Assembly (NCBI GenBank): GCA_027621175.1
Contig: JAQCCM010000003.1
Coordinates: forward strand, 88,845 to 132,935
From: Bacteroidota bacterium
Lineage (GTDB): Bacteria; Bacteroidota; Bacteroidia; Flavobacteriales; Flavobacteriaceae
DNA: 44,091 nt
Direction of reading: 5' to 3'
Shown here: one piece after another, positions 27,163-36,127 of the stretch
How positions within the stretch are numbered: the stretch's first letter is position 1
Layout: every line of letters begins with the position of its first letter
The notes under the pieces: model-generated
Seen by the model: the letters and a program-made list of their open reading frames with translations, nothing else
Databases searched by the model: none
What the model was told of the DNA's origin: nothing
Made by a program: the position numbers and the translations under genes

Positions 27163-29595
27163 TTAGAGCTCATATCCGCCTCCGTCGCCATAGTCGTCTC
27201 CGCCACCTCTGAGTTGACGTTCTTTTTCTTGTCTAAATCTGTATGTAAACGTTATTCTGTAAACGGGTTTTCTTCTTTGATATTCCCCATTTGTAATTAC
27301 ATTTTCGGTAAAGGCTTTCCATCTATAAATTTGGGTATTAAACACATCTGAGAAATTTAGGTTGATGGTAGCGTTTTCATTAAACAAATCTTTGCTAAAC
27401 GCAAGGTTTAATCCACCAAAAGCTTTTCGACTACCAAAAGCCGATTGAGATGGACCTTGAAACCAAAAATTGATTTGGGAATTAATATCACCGATAAGGT
27501 TTAAATTATTTCTAAAATTTCCAGACCAGCTTTCATTTTCATTATCAAAATTCAAATCCTCATATTGGCCTTTTTCAACACTTCTGAAAATATTAAAACT
27601 AAGATTTGTTCGCCATTTTGCTGACCAACGCACAGAGCTATTGGCCTCAATTCCCAACTGGTCTCTGCGACCAAGATTTACTGGAAAACGTTTTATCACA
27701 GGAGTTTCTTCTCCGTTAACGATAGCAAATTCACCAGATTCTACAGAAATACGATTTTCAGGCTTTTCTGTTCTTCTAAAATAAACAGAACTATTGAAAG
27801 TGAACTTTTTGAACTGTTTTAAGTATCCTATATCAAAGCCATTGCTATAGCTCGGTTTAAGATATGGGTTTCCTTGGAAAAAACTGGTTTCGCTAGATCT
27901 TGATTGAAATGGATTTAAACTGCGTGAGCGTGGTCTTGAAATACGTCGGTTATAGCCAATGGTAATATTTGCCGTTTCAGAAATTTCTAGCCCTAGATTT
28001 AGTGTGGGGAAAAAATCGCCAAAATTACTATTACCATCTTCGCTGGTAGTTTTTTGTATGACTGTCATTGATGTGTGTTCATACCTAAGTCCAGACAGCA
28101 ATGAAAAGCGCCCCCATTTTTTCCCAAATTGCGTATAAAGCGCATGAACTTCTTGGTTAAAATCGAGGTAGTTTGTTAGGCGTTCATTAACCACCATATT
28201 GCCATTTGTGTCTTCTTGTTGTACAATAAACCCTGTGTTTTGATCCTCATTTGTAGTGCGATATCCTGCCTCAAACTGTGTGTTTTTATCAATGGGATAT
28301 ACATAGTCTATTTGTGCTAAAAACTGCTTTTGATCTTCTTCTGTATTGTTTTCTTCTAGCAATCCCGTGGAGTTGGTTGGTATTATTTGCTGCGTCCTAA
28401 GATCCGCAAATTCATCTTCTACATTGTTTTCACGCTGTAAGATAACATCAATTTTATGTCCACTTTCATTGAACTTATGTGTCATTGATAAGCTTAGCTG
28501 TTTGTTGAGGTCATAATCTTCTTCAATTTCTGAACGCAACGATTTTGTTATTGCTGTATTTGACAAATAGTGATTTTGGTCATTTATCGTCTGATCATCA
28601 CCATCCCGCTGGTTTTGTACATAAGAAAGGGTGAATTTTGTTTTATCAGATAAATTGTAGTCAAAGCCTACATTAACATTAGTTCCTTGCCTTCTCCTAT
28701 CAAAACTTCGTGTTTCTACAAATTGGTTGTAATTGGTATTGTTTGAATATCTATTGTCTTGAAAAGCACCTCCGATATCTGTATTGTCTCGATAGCCGGA
28801 GTTTGTAAAAAAATTAAACTTCCCTGTTTTATAGTTTAAGCTCGCATTTGCCCCGTAACTTTCATATTTTCCTGCTGAAATATTGAAAACTCCGTTAAGC
28901 CCCTTTAGGGTTTTTTTTGCTAAAATGATGTTTACAATCCCAGAACTCCCTTCGGCTTGGTACCGCGCAGATGGGGCAGTGATTACTTCAACGCGCTCAA
29001 TGGACTCGGCAGGTAAATCGGCAAGGGCATCAATCCCATTTAAGCCAACAAGACCTGAGGGTTTGCCATCAATAAGAATGCGGACATTTGTGTTTCCGCG
29101 GAGCTCCAAATTTCCATCAATATCTATTGATAGGGATGGGATATTATCCAAAACATCCGACACATTTGTCCCTTTTGCATTTAGGTTTTGACCTACGTTA
29201 TACACGAGTTTATCAAGTCTAATTTCTACATCTGACCGTCTTCCAACTAAGTCAACACCAGCCAATTGATTTTCCTTGGGTATAAGCGCAAGTGTTCCCA
29301 ATGCAGTTTTTCGAGATAAACCTGATTTTTCAACAACCAAAGTTTCGTAACCAATGTAATCTATTTGAATAAGCACTTTTGAAAGTGGACTATTAACAAT
29401 TACAACACCATTTTCATCTGAAACAGCCCCTCCGATAATCTCTTTAGTATCAGGATTTTTCAAGGACATTGTAGCAAATGGAAGATGGTCTTTAGAGTTT
29501 TTATCAATGACCGTTGCAGTTAGTGTGTAGCGACTTTGACTAAATCCAGTAAATGCGATAACGATAAAAATAAGGCATAGGAGGTGCTTATTCAT
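27163..29595 (-). CDS. TonB-dependent receptor-like outer membrane protein (OMP_b-brl_3 type)
   Basis: An 810-residue outer-membrane protein from ATG 29595 (MNKHLLCLIFIVIAFTGFSQ, signal peptide). A longer frame to 29631 lies across the -7 box and is rejected. After the signal comes a carboxypeptidase-regulatory-like beta-sandwich (~20-105: TLTATVIDKNSKDHLPFATM). A plug domain (~120-230) follows with NIRILIDGKPSG-like NVRILIDGKPSGLVGLNGID and PSARYQAEGSSGIVNI, then a ~22-strand barrel. It ends in an unusual Gly/Asp-rich tail (RGGGDDYGDGGGYEL). No SusD partner is adjacent, so a glycan PUL is unlikely; the substrate is unknown. Confidence 0.92.
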   Translation of the reverse strand: MNKHLLCLIFIVIAFTGFSQSRYTLTATVIDKNSKDHLPFATMSLKNPDTKEIIGGAVSDENGVVIVNSPLSKVLIQIDYIGYETLVVEKSGLSRKTALGTLALIPKENQLAGVDLVGRRSDVEIRLDKLVYNVGQNLNAKGTNVSDVLDNIPSLSIDIDGNLELRGNTNVRILIDGKPSGLVGLNGIDALADLPAESIERVEVITAPSARYQAEGSSGIVNIILAKKTLKGLNGVFNISAGKYESYGANASLNYKTGKFNFFTNSGYRDNTDIGGAFQDNRYSNNTNYNQFVETRSFDRRRQGTNVNVGFDYNLSDKTKFTLSYVQNQRDGDDQTINDQNHYLSNTAITKSLRSEIEEDYDLNKQLSLSMTHKFNESGHKIDVILQRENNVEDEFADLRTQQIIPTNSTGLLEENNTEEDQKQFLAQIDYVYPIDKNTQFEAGYRTTNEDQNTGFIVQQEDTNGNMVVNERLTNYLDFNQEVHALYTQFGKKWGRFSLLSGLRYEHTSMTVIQKTTSEDGNSNFGDFFPTLNLGLEISETANITIGYNRRISRPRSRSLNPFQSRSSETSFFQGNPYLKPSYSNGFDIGYLKQFKKFTFNSSVYFRRTEKPENRISVESGEFAIVNGEETPVIKRFPVNLGRRDQLGIEANSSVRWSAKWRTNLSFNIFRSVEKGQYEDLNFDNENESWSGNFRNNLNLIGDINSQINFWFQGPSQSAFGSRKAFGGLNLAFSKDLFNENATINLNFSDVFNTQIYRWKAFTENVITNGEYQRRKPVYRITFTYRFRQEKERQLRGGGDDYGDGGGYEL

Positions 29596-29608
29596 GCAAT
29601 CTTTTTTA

Positions 29609-29616
29609 CAAATATA
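29609..29616 (-). promoter_or_regulatory. -7 box upstream of the TonB-linked receptor
   Basis: TATATTTG on the minus strand matches TAnnTTTG and lies 13 bases from the ATG at 29595, which supports that start. No well-spaced TTG is seen at -33. Confidence 0.5.
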
Positions 29617-29704
29617 GATTTTAGCTGTCAATATGTGTGTTAAAAAACATTCTTTTACGTAGAAGGATCGCCAAGTCGCGTCTGCTGGTAAACTAGCTTT
29701 GAAG

Positions 29705-30319
29705 CTATATAACTTCTAATCGCTCTAATTCTTGCTTTAGTGTTATTGCCGAAGTAAAATGAATGCCGTGTATGCCTTCTTTTAAAGACGCATCGATATT
29801 TTCTTTTTTATCATCAATAAAAACTGCGTTTTTTGCTGTCACACCATATCTTTCAAGGGTTAACTGATAAATACGAGGGTCGGGCTTTTTCATTTTTTCC
29901 GTTCCTGAAACTACAATCCCATCAAACCATGATAGGAAATCAAAACGCTCTAGTGCCACAGGAAAGGTTTCGTGGCTCCAGTTGGTAAGTCCCAATAGTT
30001 TGTATTTCCCACTTTCTTTTAACTGCTTTAATACGTCTACCGTTTCGGTGTGTTCGTAGCCTAACATGTCTTTCCAGCGATCATAATACATTCGGATGAG
30101 GCGTTCGTGCTCTGGAAACAGGGCTACACGTTCTTCTGTTGCTTCTTGTATTAGACACCCCTCATCTTGTTTTTCGTTCCATTCCCAAGAACAAATATGT
30201 GCTAAGAAGTGATTCATTTTTTGTTCATCTCCTCTAAATTCTTTAAGGTATACATAGGCAGGATTCCAATCGATTAGAACGCCGCCAAAATCAAAAATCA
30301 CAGTATCTATTTTTCCCAT
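29705..30319 (-). CDS. HAD-superfamily hydrolase (YihX-like)
   Basis: A 204-residue HAD subfamily IA phosphatase. Motif I is [12 protein letters not shown]: nucleophile Asp10 is present, but the usual second Asp (DxD) is Gly12, as in YihX and the epoxide-hydrolase N-terminal domain. Motif II is GLTNWS, motif III Lys is in [10 protein letters not shown], and motif IV is [10 protein letters not shown]. Likely acts on small phosphorylated metabolites such as sugar phosphates (inference). Its start overlaps the 3' end of prfB by 13 bases, so translation is probably coupled. Confidence 0.92.
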   Translation of the reverse strand: MGKIDTVIFDFGGVLIDWNPAYVYLKEFRGDEQKMNHFLAHICSWEWNEKQDEGCLIQEATEERVALFPEHERLIRMYYDRWKDMLGYEHTETVDVLKQLKESGKYKLLGLTNWSHETFPVALERFDFLSWFDGIVVSGTEKMKKPDPRIYQLTLERYGVTAKNAVFIDDKKENIDASLKEGIHGIHFTSAITLKQELERLEVI

Positions 30320-31417
30320 GGGGTATCGTTTGTGTTCTGTTGTTGCGTCATTAAGTAAGCCTTTAAAAAACGATCCAAGTCACCGTTTAGTATATCGTCA
30401 ACTGCAGCAGTTTCTTGTTGTGTTCTGACGTCTTTTATAAGCTTATAGGGATGTAATACATAGTTTCTAATTTGAGATCCCCATTCAATTTTCATTTTAC
30501 CAGCTTCTATGTCGTTTCGAGCTTCCATGCGTTTTTGAAGTTCTATTTCATACAATTGCGATCGAAGCATTTGCATGGCGCGTTCCCGGTTATCGTGTTG
30601 TGAGCGGGTTTCTGAGCATGAAATTTGTATGCCTGACGGCTTGTGTACCAATTGTACTTTGGTTTCTACCTTATTTACATTTTGTCCACCTGCGCCACTA
30701 GATCGTGCCGTAGTAATTTCAATATCGGCTGGGTTGATTTCTATTTCTATGGTGTCATCTACTAGCGGATACACATATACCGATGCAAAACTTGTATGTC
30801 GTTTGGCATTGCTATCAAAGGGAGAAATACGTACCAGTCGGTGCACGCCATTCTCTCCTTTTAGCCACCCAAAGGCAAAATCGCCATCAATTTCTAAGGT
30901 AACGGTTTTGATGCCGGCAACATCACCTTCTTGGTGGTTGAGTTCTCGGACTTTAAATCCTCTTTTATCTGCCCACATTTGATACATACGCATCAGCATG
31001 GCTGCCCAGTCACAGCTCTCGGTACCGCCCGCACCAGCGGTAATTTGAAGCACGGCGCTTAGTCCATCTCCTTCATCAGAGAGCATGTTTTTAAACTCTA
31101 AGTCTTCAAAATGTGTAGTTGTAACTTCCCAAAGCGACTGAATTTCAGCCTCATCGACTTCACCTGCTTTGTGATACTCATAAAGCACTTCAAGCTCTTC
31201 AACAAACTGTGCTGCTTTTTCGTAATCTAAAACCCACTGCTTTACACTGCGTAATTCGCGCATATACTGCTCAGCGGCTTTGGAATTGCTCCAAAAATTT
31301 GGGTCTAGCGTTTTCTCTTCCTTATTGGATACTTCAATGCGTTTGGCATCAACGTCAAAGATACCTCCTCAGCGCACCCAGGCGCTCAATAAGACTTTTT
31401 AGTTGGTCTTGTGTCAA
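30307..31417 (-). CDS. prfB: Peptide chain release factor 2 with programmed +1 frameshift
   Basis: Ends translation at UGA and UAA. The coding sequence is in two frames. Twenty codons run from a TTG start (31417) to CTT (31358-31360); then an in-frame TGA (31355-31357) is bypassed by a +1 shift to GAC, and the frame continues to 30307, total ~369 residues. The slip site CTT TGA C is preceded by AGGAGG (plus 31364-31369) with a three-base spacer, as in the classic autoregulatory site. SPF (198-200) for stop recognition and GGQ (243-245) for peptide release identify RF2. The only possible zero-frame starts are TTG, since TAA lies two codons upstream. Confidence 0.96.
31354..31369 (-). promoter_or_regulatory. 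prfB frameshift site (internal SD, CTT TGA C)
   Basis: Minus-strand AGGAGG-TAT-CTT-TGA-C. When RF2 is scarce, the ribosome pauses at TGA and slips +1, so RF2 controls its own level. The spacing equals that of the E. coli site. Confidence 0.93.
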
Positions 31418-31437
31418 TTTTTAGTACATTTATATTT

Positions 31438-31445
31438 CAAAAATA
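31438..31445 (-). promoter_or_regulatory. -7 box upstream of prfB
   Basis: TATTTTTG on the minus strand, with a TTTTG upstream at a rather short distance (14 bases). The implied start near 31434 lies 17 bases before the TTG start codon and agrees with it. Confidence 0.45.
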
Positions 31446-31452
31446 CATCATT

Positions 31453-31515
31453 ATGTCCTCAAAATATCTATTAGCTACTTATTTTTGCTGCTTATTTTTT
31501 AGCTGTACCAAATGA
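31453..31515 (+). CDS. Twenty-codon lipoprotein signal peptide ORF, out of frame with the S9 peptidase
   Basis: ATG 31453 opens a 20-codon frame with a complete lipoprotein signal: MSSK, a hydrophobic core and lipobox FFSC, then TK and stop TGA. The stop overlaps the S9 peptidase ATG as ATGA (31512-31515). One extra base before it would fuse the two into a normal lipoprotein precursor. A near-consensus promoter (TTG 31409-31411, 19 bases, TATATTTC 31431-31438) lies upstream of this ATG. It is probably the displaced N-terminus of the next gene. Confidence 0.6.
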   Translation: MSSKYLLATYFCCLFFSCTK

Positions 31516-33560
31516 CACATACTCCGCCCGATGCTTTAGTAAAAGAAAAAAAATTAACGAAGCATGGGGATACTCGCATCGACCCATACTACTGGCTCAA
31601 TGAACGTGAAAACCCGGAAGTAATTCAATATTTAGAAAGCGAAAACGCCTACACCAAAGCGATACTTAAACCTACTGAAAAACTTCAAAAAAATCTTTTT
31701 GAGGAAATGAAAGGGCGCATCAAGGAAGATGACAGTTCGGTACCCTATTTTTTGAATGAGTACTGGTATATCCGCAAATTTGAAAAAGGAAAAGATTACC
31801 CCATTTATACTAGAAAGCACAAAACGTTAGATGCTGAGGAAGAGATTATGTTGGATGTCAATGAGTTGGCAAAAGATTTGTCATATTGCCAAGTTTCAGG
31901 GTTAAGCGTGAGCCCTGATAATACCAAGCTTGCTTTTGGAATTGATACCCTTTCAAGACGAATTTACAACATCAAAGTAAAAGATTTGACCACAGGTAAA
32001 ATGCTTGGTGATGAGATCAAAGGCGTGAGTTCTTATGCGACATGGGCTGCGAATAGCAGTACCATGTTTTACACGGCAAAAAATGAAGAAACCCTTCGTA
32101 CCGATCGTATTTACAGGCATGAATTGGGGCAATCTCAACAGGACGATGTTCTTGTTTTTGAGGAAAAGGATGAAACGTTTTACACGTTTGTATATCCATC
32201 AAAATCACGTAAATATATTATGATTGGTTCGACGAGTACCATGACTTCAGAATATCAATTTTTAGCTAGTGATACTCCGCAAGGTGTGTTTAAAACCATA
32301 CAGAAGCGTGAACGCGGACTGGAATATAGTGTAGCTCATTTTGACGATGCATTTTATATTTCGACCAATGCCGACAGTAGCACCAATTTCAAATTGGTCA
32401 AAGCTCCAATTTCTGCGCCAAGTAAGAATAATTGGGAAGATGTACTTCCTCATAGGGAAGATGTACTCTTAGAAGATGTAGAATTGTTTCGTGAATTTAT
32501 GGTAGTGGGAGAACGTCAAAATGGATTGTTACAGCTACGTGTAATACGTTGGGATGGAAAAGAAGATTATTATTTGGAATTTGATAGCGAAACCTATACC
32601 GCATCCATGAGTACCAATCTAGACTTTGACGCACATGTGTTCCGTTACAATTTTTCTTCATTAACCACGCCATCTAGTGTTATTGATTATGACACCAAAA
32701 CCAATACAAAAGAAGTCAAAAAGGAACAAGAAGTTTTGGGTGGTACATTTGACAAAAAGAATTACACGGCAGAACGCCTTTGGGCCACTGCTGATGATGG
32801 CACCAAAATTCCCATTTCTATTGTACGTCATATGGATACTGATTTAACATCAAATACGCCATTGTTACAATACGCTTATGGCTCTTATGGTAACACCATT
32901 GATCCGTATTTTTCATCTGTTCGATTAAGCTTACTCGACAGGGGGTTTGTATTCGCGATTGCACACGTAAGAGGTGGTGAATATCTTGGTCGTGCTTGGT
33001 ATGAAAACGGACGTATGCTTTCAAAGAAAAACACCTTTACGGATTTTATTAGTTGTTCAAAGTTTTTGATTGAAAAAGGGTACACCTCTGCGGAGCATTT
33101 GTATGCTATGGGTGGTTCTGCTGGTGGCTTATTGATGGGTGCCATCATGAATATGGCACCAGAACTTTACAATGGGGTAGTGGCAGCTGTTCCTTTTGTT
33201 GATGTGGTTACCACGATGTTAGATGACAGTATCCCGCTTACCACTGGAGAGTATGACGAGTGGGGAAACCCAAACGAAAAAGAATACTACGATTACATTA
33301 AATCGTATTCGCCCTATGATAATGTTCGAGAGATATCGTATCCCAATACGCTTATAACTACGGGATTACATGACTCACAAGTACAATATTGGGAGCCTGC
33401 CAAATGGACGGCCAAGCTTCGAGATATGCATCAAGGGGATAACTTGATTTTATTGCATACTAATATGGATGCAGGTCATGGTGGCGCATCTGGACGTTTT
33501 GAATCACTTAAGGAAGTAGCTATGGAATACGCCTTTTTATTGCATTTAGAAAAGAACTAA
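31512..33560 (+). CDS. S9 family oligopeptidase B / protease II
   Basis: A 682-residue prolyl-oligopeptidase-family serine peptidase that cuts short peptides, usually after basic residues. The start (KHGDTRIDPYYWLNERENPEVIQYLESENAY) and the N-terminal seven-bladed propeller (~70-400) are typical. The C-terminal hydrolase domain has Ser536 in GGSAGG, Asp near 620 (GLHDSQV) and His near 656 (NMDAGHGG). RGGEYLGRAWYE is a family signature. Bacteroidota homologues often carry a lipoprotein signal; here that signal lies in another frame just upstream, so the protein as read is cytoplasmic. Confidence 0.94.
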   Translation: MTHTPPDALVKEKKLTKHGDTRIDPYYWLNERENPEVIQYLESENAYTKAILKPTEKLQKNLFEEMKGRIKEDDSSVPYFLNEYWYIRKFEKGKDYPIYTRKHKTLDAEEEIMLDVNELAKDLSYCQVSGLSVSPDNTKLAFGIDTLSRRIYNIKVKDLTTGKMLGDEIKGVSSYATWAANSSTMFYTAKNEETLRTDRIYRHELGQSQQDDVLVFEEKDETFYTFVYPSKSRKYIMIGSTSTMTSEYQFLASDTPQGVFKTIQKRERGLEYSVAHFDDAFYISTNADSSTNFKLVKAPISAPSKNNWEDVLPHREDVLLEDVELFREFMVVGERQNGLLQLRVIRWDGKEDYYLEFDSETYTASMSTNLDFDAHVFRYNFSSLTTPSSVIDYDTKTNTKEVKKEQEVLGGTFDKKNYTAERLWATADDGTKIPISIVRHMDTDLTSNTPLLQYAYGSYGNTIDPYFSSVRLSLLDRGFVFAIAHVRGGEYLGRAWYENGRMLSKKNTFTDFISCSKFLIEKGYTSAEHLYAMGGSAGGLLMGAIMNMAPELYNGVVAAVPFVDVVTTMLDDSIPLTTGEYDEWGNPNEKEYYDYIKSYSPYDNVREISYPNTLITTGLHDSQVQYWEPAKWTAKLRDMHQGDNLILLHTNMDAGHGGASGRFESLKEVAMEYAFLLHLEKN

Positions 33561-33636
33561 ATATGTGGGAAAAGGCATAGTTTGATGAATTTTTGTAAAT
33601 TCGCATTCAAATTATCCGCACCTATCGTGTTAAGAT

Positions 33637-34683
33637 ATGGCAACCAATAAAATAGCAGCTTACAACAATGCATTAGAGCTGATTGGCGATACTCCGCTAG
33701 TAAGGCTTAATCATGTAACCAAAGACTTTTCTGGTAGTTATTATGCTAAAGTCGAAGCATTTAATCCAGGTCATTCTAACAAGGATCGCATTGCGTTACA
33801 CATTCTTGAAAAGGCTGAAGAAAAGGGCATCGTAAGACCCGGAAGTACCATAATTGAAACAACTTCTGGGAATACAGGGTACAGCCTTGCCATGGTGAGC
33901 ATTATTAAGGGGTACGAGTGTGTTTTGGCAGTTACATCAAAATCTTCACCAGATAAAATTGATATGCTGCGTGCCATGGGTGCCAAAGTTTATGTATGCC
34001 CGGGTCATGTGAGTGCAGATGATCCACGTTCATACTATCAGGTAGCAAAGCGCTTACACAACGAAATTGAAGGCTCCGTTTACATCAATCAGTATTTTAA
34101 TGAGCTTAATACGGATGCGCACTACCTCACTACGGGCCCCGAAATTTGGAAGCAAACGAACGGCCAAATCACTCATTTAGTGGCAAGTAGTGGCACAGGA
34201 GGCACTATTTCTGGGATTGGACGTTACCTAAAAGAGCAAAATAAGGATATACAAATCATTGGTGTAGATGCGTATGGTTCCGTGCTAAAAAAGTTCCACG
34301 AAACGCAAGAGTTTGACGAAAATGAAATTTACCCTTACCGTATTGAGGGACTTGGAAAAAACTTAATCCCGTCCGCAACAGACTTTGACGTTATCGATCA
34401 TTTTGAAAAAGTAACGGATGAAGAAAGTGCACACGCAGCCCGTGATATTGCAAAAACAGAGGGTCTTTTTGTGGGATACACCTCTGGAGCAGCACTTCAG
34501 GCAATTCGTCAACTGGATAAAACAGGTAAGTTTTTTGATGAAAAAAGTATTGTGGTGGTTATCTTTTGTGATCATGGTTCGCGCTATATGAGTAAAATTT
34601 ATTCAGATAAGTGGATGCGTGAACAAGGCTTCTTTGATGCAAAAAACATCGAAAAAGAAAAACCTATTGAATACATTCGCTAA
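33637..34683 (+). CDS. PLP-dependent cysteine-synthase-family enzyme, candidate cysteate synthase
   Basis: A 348-residue fold-type-II PLP enzyme. Lys49 for the Schiff base is in [15 protein letters not shown] (76-81) binds the substrate carboxylate, and the phosphate loop is SSGTGGT (184-190). The sequence is of the CysK/CBS class without CBS domains. What sets it apart is its neighbour: an alpha-oxoamine synthase starts 62 bases downstream. In sulfonolipid-making Bacteroidota a CysK-like cysteate synthase (from O-phosphoserine and sulfite) supplies a cysteate acyl transferase. That role is inferred from context; plain cysteine synthase or cystathionine beta-synthase remains possible. Confidence 0.85.
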   Translation: MATNKIAAYNNALELIGDTPLVRLNHVTKDFSGSYYAKVEAFNPGHSNKDRIALHILEKAEEKGIVRPGSTIIETTSGNTGYSLAMVSIIKGYECVLAVTSKSSPDKIDMLRAMGAKVYVCPGHVSADDPRSYYQVAKRLHNEIEGSVYINQYFNELNTDAHYLTTGPEIWKQTNGQITHLVASSGTGGTISGIGRYLKEQNKDIQIIGVDAYGSVLKKFHETQEFDENEIYPYRIEGLGKNLIPSATDFDVIDHFEKVTDEESAHAARDIAKTEGLFVGYTSGAALQAIRQLDKTGKFFDEKSIVVVIFCDHGSRYMSKIYSDKWMREQGFFDAKNIEKEKPIEYIR

Positions 34684-34714
34684 ACGAACACTACACTTTT
34701 AGGGAGCAATACCC

Positions 34715-34722
34715 TATATTTG
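34715..34722 (+). promoter_or_regulatory. -7 box before the alpha-oxoamine synthase
   Basis: TATATTTG matches TAnnTTTG, between the two PLP-enzyme genes and 23 bases before the TTG start at 34745. A TTTT lies upstream, but no TTG at proper spacing. It may allow separate expression of the second gene. Confidence 0.4.
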
Positions 34723-34744
34723 CAACAACTTTAAAACCAATACA

Positions 34745-36007
34745 TTGACTACTGATTTGTTTGCTAAAATCCGTGAGAATAAAGGGCCACTTGGAAAGTG
34801 GGCGTCTGTTGCGGAAGGATATTTTGCGTTCCCAAAACTTGAAGGACCTATTGGAAACCGAATGAAATTCCAAGGAAAGGAAGTCATTACATGGAGTGTA
34901 AACGACTACCTTGGACTTGCGAATCATCCAGAAGTACGTAAAGTAGATGCTGAAGCGGCAGCCGAGCACGGATCTGCTTATCCTATGGGCGCACGACTTA
35001 TGTCTGGGCATACCTCTTTTCACGAGCAGCTGCAAGACGAATTGGCTGCGTTTGTAGGCAAGGAAGCTGCCTATGTCCTTAACTTTGGTTATCAAGGTAT
35101 TTTATCTACAATTGACACCTTAGTTTCCAAAAATGATGTTATTGTTTACGACGTAGATTCACATGCATGTATTGTAGATGGTGTTCGTTTGCATGTTGGG
35201 AAACGATTTACGTTTCGTCACAATGATATTGAAAGTTTAGAGAAGAATTTAGTCCGTGCAACCAAAGTTGCAAAAGAAACGGGTGGCGGTATTTTAGTTA
35301 TTTCGGAGGGTGTTTTCGGAATGCGAGGTGAGCAAGGTCGTTTACGCGAAATAGCTGCCTTAAAAGAAAAATACGGTTTTCGTTTTTTAGTTGATGACGC
35401 GCATGGTTTTGGAACTTTAGGAGCTACAGGAGCTGGAGCAGGCGAGGAGCAAGGCATTATGGACGACATTGATGTATATTTTGCCACATTTGCTAAATCC
35501 ATGGCAAGTACAGGCGCATTTATTGCTGGCGATAAAGAAATTATGGACTACATGAAGTATAACATGCGTTCGCAAGTTTTTGCCAAATCATTGCAAATGG
35601 TATTGGTTAAAGGTGCGTTAAAACGTTTGGATATGCTTAGAACCATGCCTGAACTAAAATCTAAACTTTGGGAAAACGTGAATGCGCTTCAAAGTGGACT
35701 TAAAGAGCGCGGTTTCGATATCGGGACAACACAGAGTTGTGTAACACCGGTTTACATGAAAGGTAGCGTTCTCGAAGCCATGGTTTTGGTAAAAGACCTT
35801 AGAGAGAATCATGGGATTTTCTGTTCAATAGTGGTATATCCTGTTATTCCAAAAGGAATGATTTTACTGCGACTTATTCCAACGTCTTCACATACGCTAA
35901 CAGATGTTGAGGAAACCCTAACGGCTTTTTCGGCTATTCGCGAAAAACTAACCTCGGGCGTTTATGAGCAGTTGTCGCAACATGTTGCAGCTGGCATGAA
36001 TGTTTAA
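34745..36007 (+). CDS. Alpha-oxoamine synthase, candidate cysteate-fatty acyl transferase (Caf/CapA/SulA-like)
   Basis: A 420-residue fold-type-I PLP enzyme of the KBL/SPT/AONS family. It starts at TTG 34745 (M-TTDLFAKIRENKGPLGKW); the next ATG is at residue 40, inside the conserved core. His140 stacks on PLP (DVDSHACIVDG), the DDAHGFG motif holds Asp217/218 and His220, and Lys251 (FAKSMASTGAF) binds PLP. YLGLANHPEV is conserved near residue 55. This family condenses an amino acid with an acyl thioester. With the upstream cysteine-synthase-like gene, condensation of cysteate with a fatty acyl group (capnine pathway) is the best guess. Serine palmitoyltransferase or glycine acetyltransferase are alternatives. 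Confidence 0.87.
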   Translation: MTTDLFAKIRENKGPLGKWASVAEGYFAFPKLEGPIGNRMKFQGKEVITWSVNDYLGLANHPEVRKVDAEAAAEHGSAYPMGARLMSGHTSFHEQLQDELAAFVGKEAAYVLNFGYQGILSTIDTLVSKNDVIVYDVDSHACIVDGVRLHVGKRFTFRHNDIESLEKNLVRATKVAKETGGGILVISEGVFGMRGEQGRLREIAALKEKYGFRFLVDDAHGFGTLGATGAGAGEEQGIMDDIDVYFATFAKSMASTGAFIAGDKEIMDYMKYNMRSQVFAKSLQMVLVKGALKRLDMLRTMPELKSKLWENVNALQSGLKERGFDIGTTQSCVTPVYMKGSVLEAMVLVKDLRENHGIFCSIVVYPVIPKGMILLRLIPTSSHTLTDVEETLTAFSAIREKLTSGVYEQLSQHVAAGMNV

Positions 36008-36022
36008 CATAGCTATGTTAAA
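36003..36022. repeat. 20-base perfect palindrome over a stop codon
   Basis: TTTAACATAG followed by its exact complement CTATGTTAAA covers the TAA stop (36005-36007) of the alpha-oxoamine synthase. There is no T-run after it on the plus strand, so it is not a classical terminator. It could be a weak terminator, an operator or an RNA end-processing hairpin. Confidence 0.6.
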
Positions 36023-36127
36023 AAGGCTTTACTTCTTTAAAGTTTAAAAAATAAAAGGGACAAATCTCAAAATTTTTGTGTTTTTGCCGTTTGGTTCTGA
36101 TGCCTTAAGAAAGTTCACTTTTCTTTG

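Noticed and set aside
27163-29595. TonB-linked receptor as SusC of a polysaccharide utilisation locus
   Set aside because: No SusD-like gene, glycoside hydrolase or regulator adjacent, and the barrel is of the OMP_b-brl_3 type.
31354-31357. prfB in-frame TGA as a disabling mutation
   Set aside because: The CTT TGA C context with AGGAGG three bases before is the known programmed frameshift, and the combined protein has full RF2 length.
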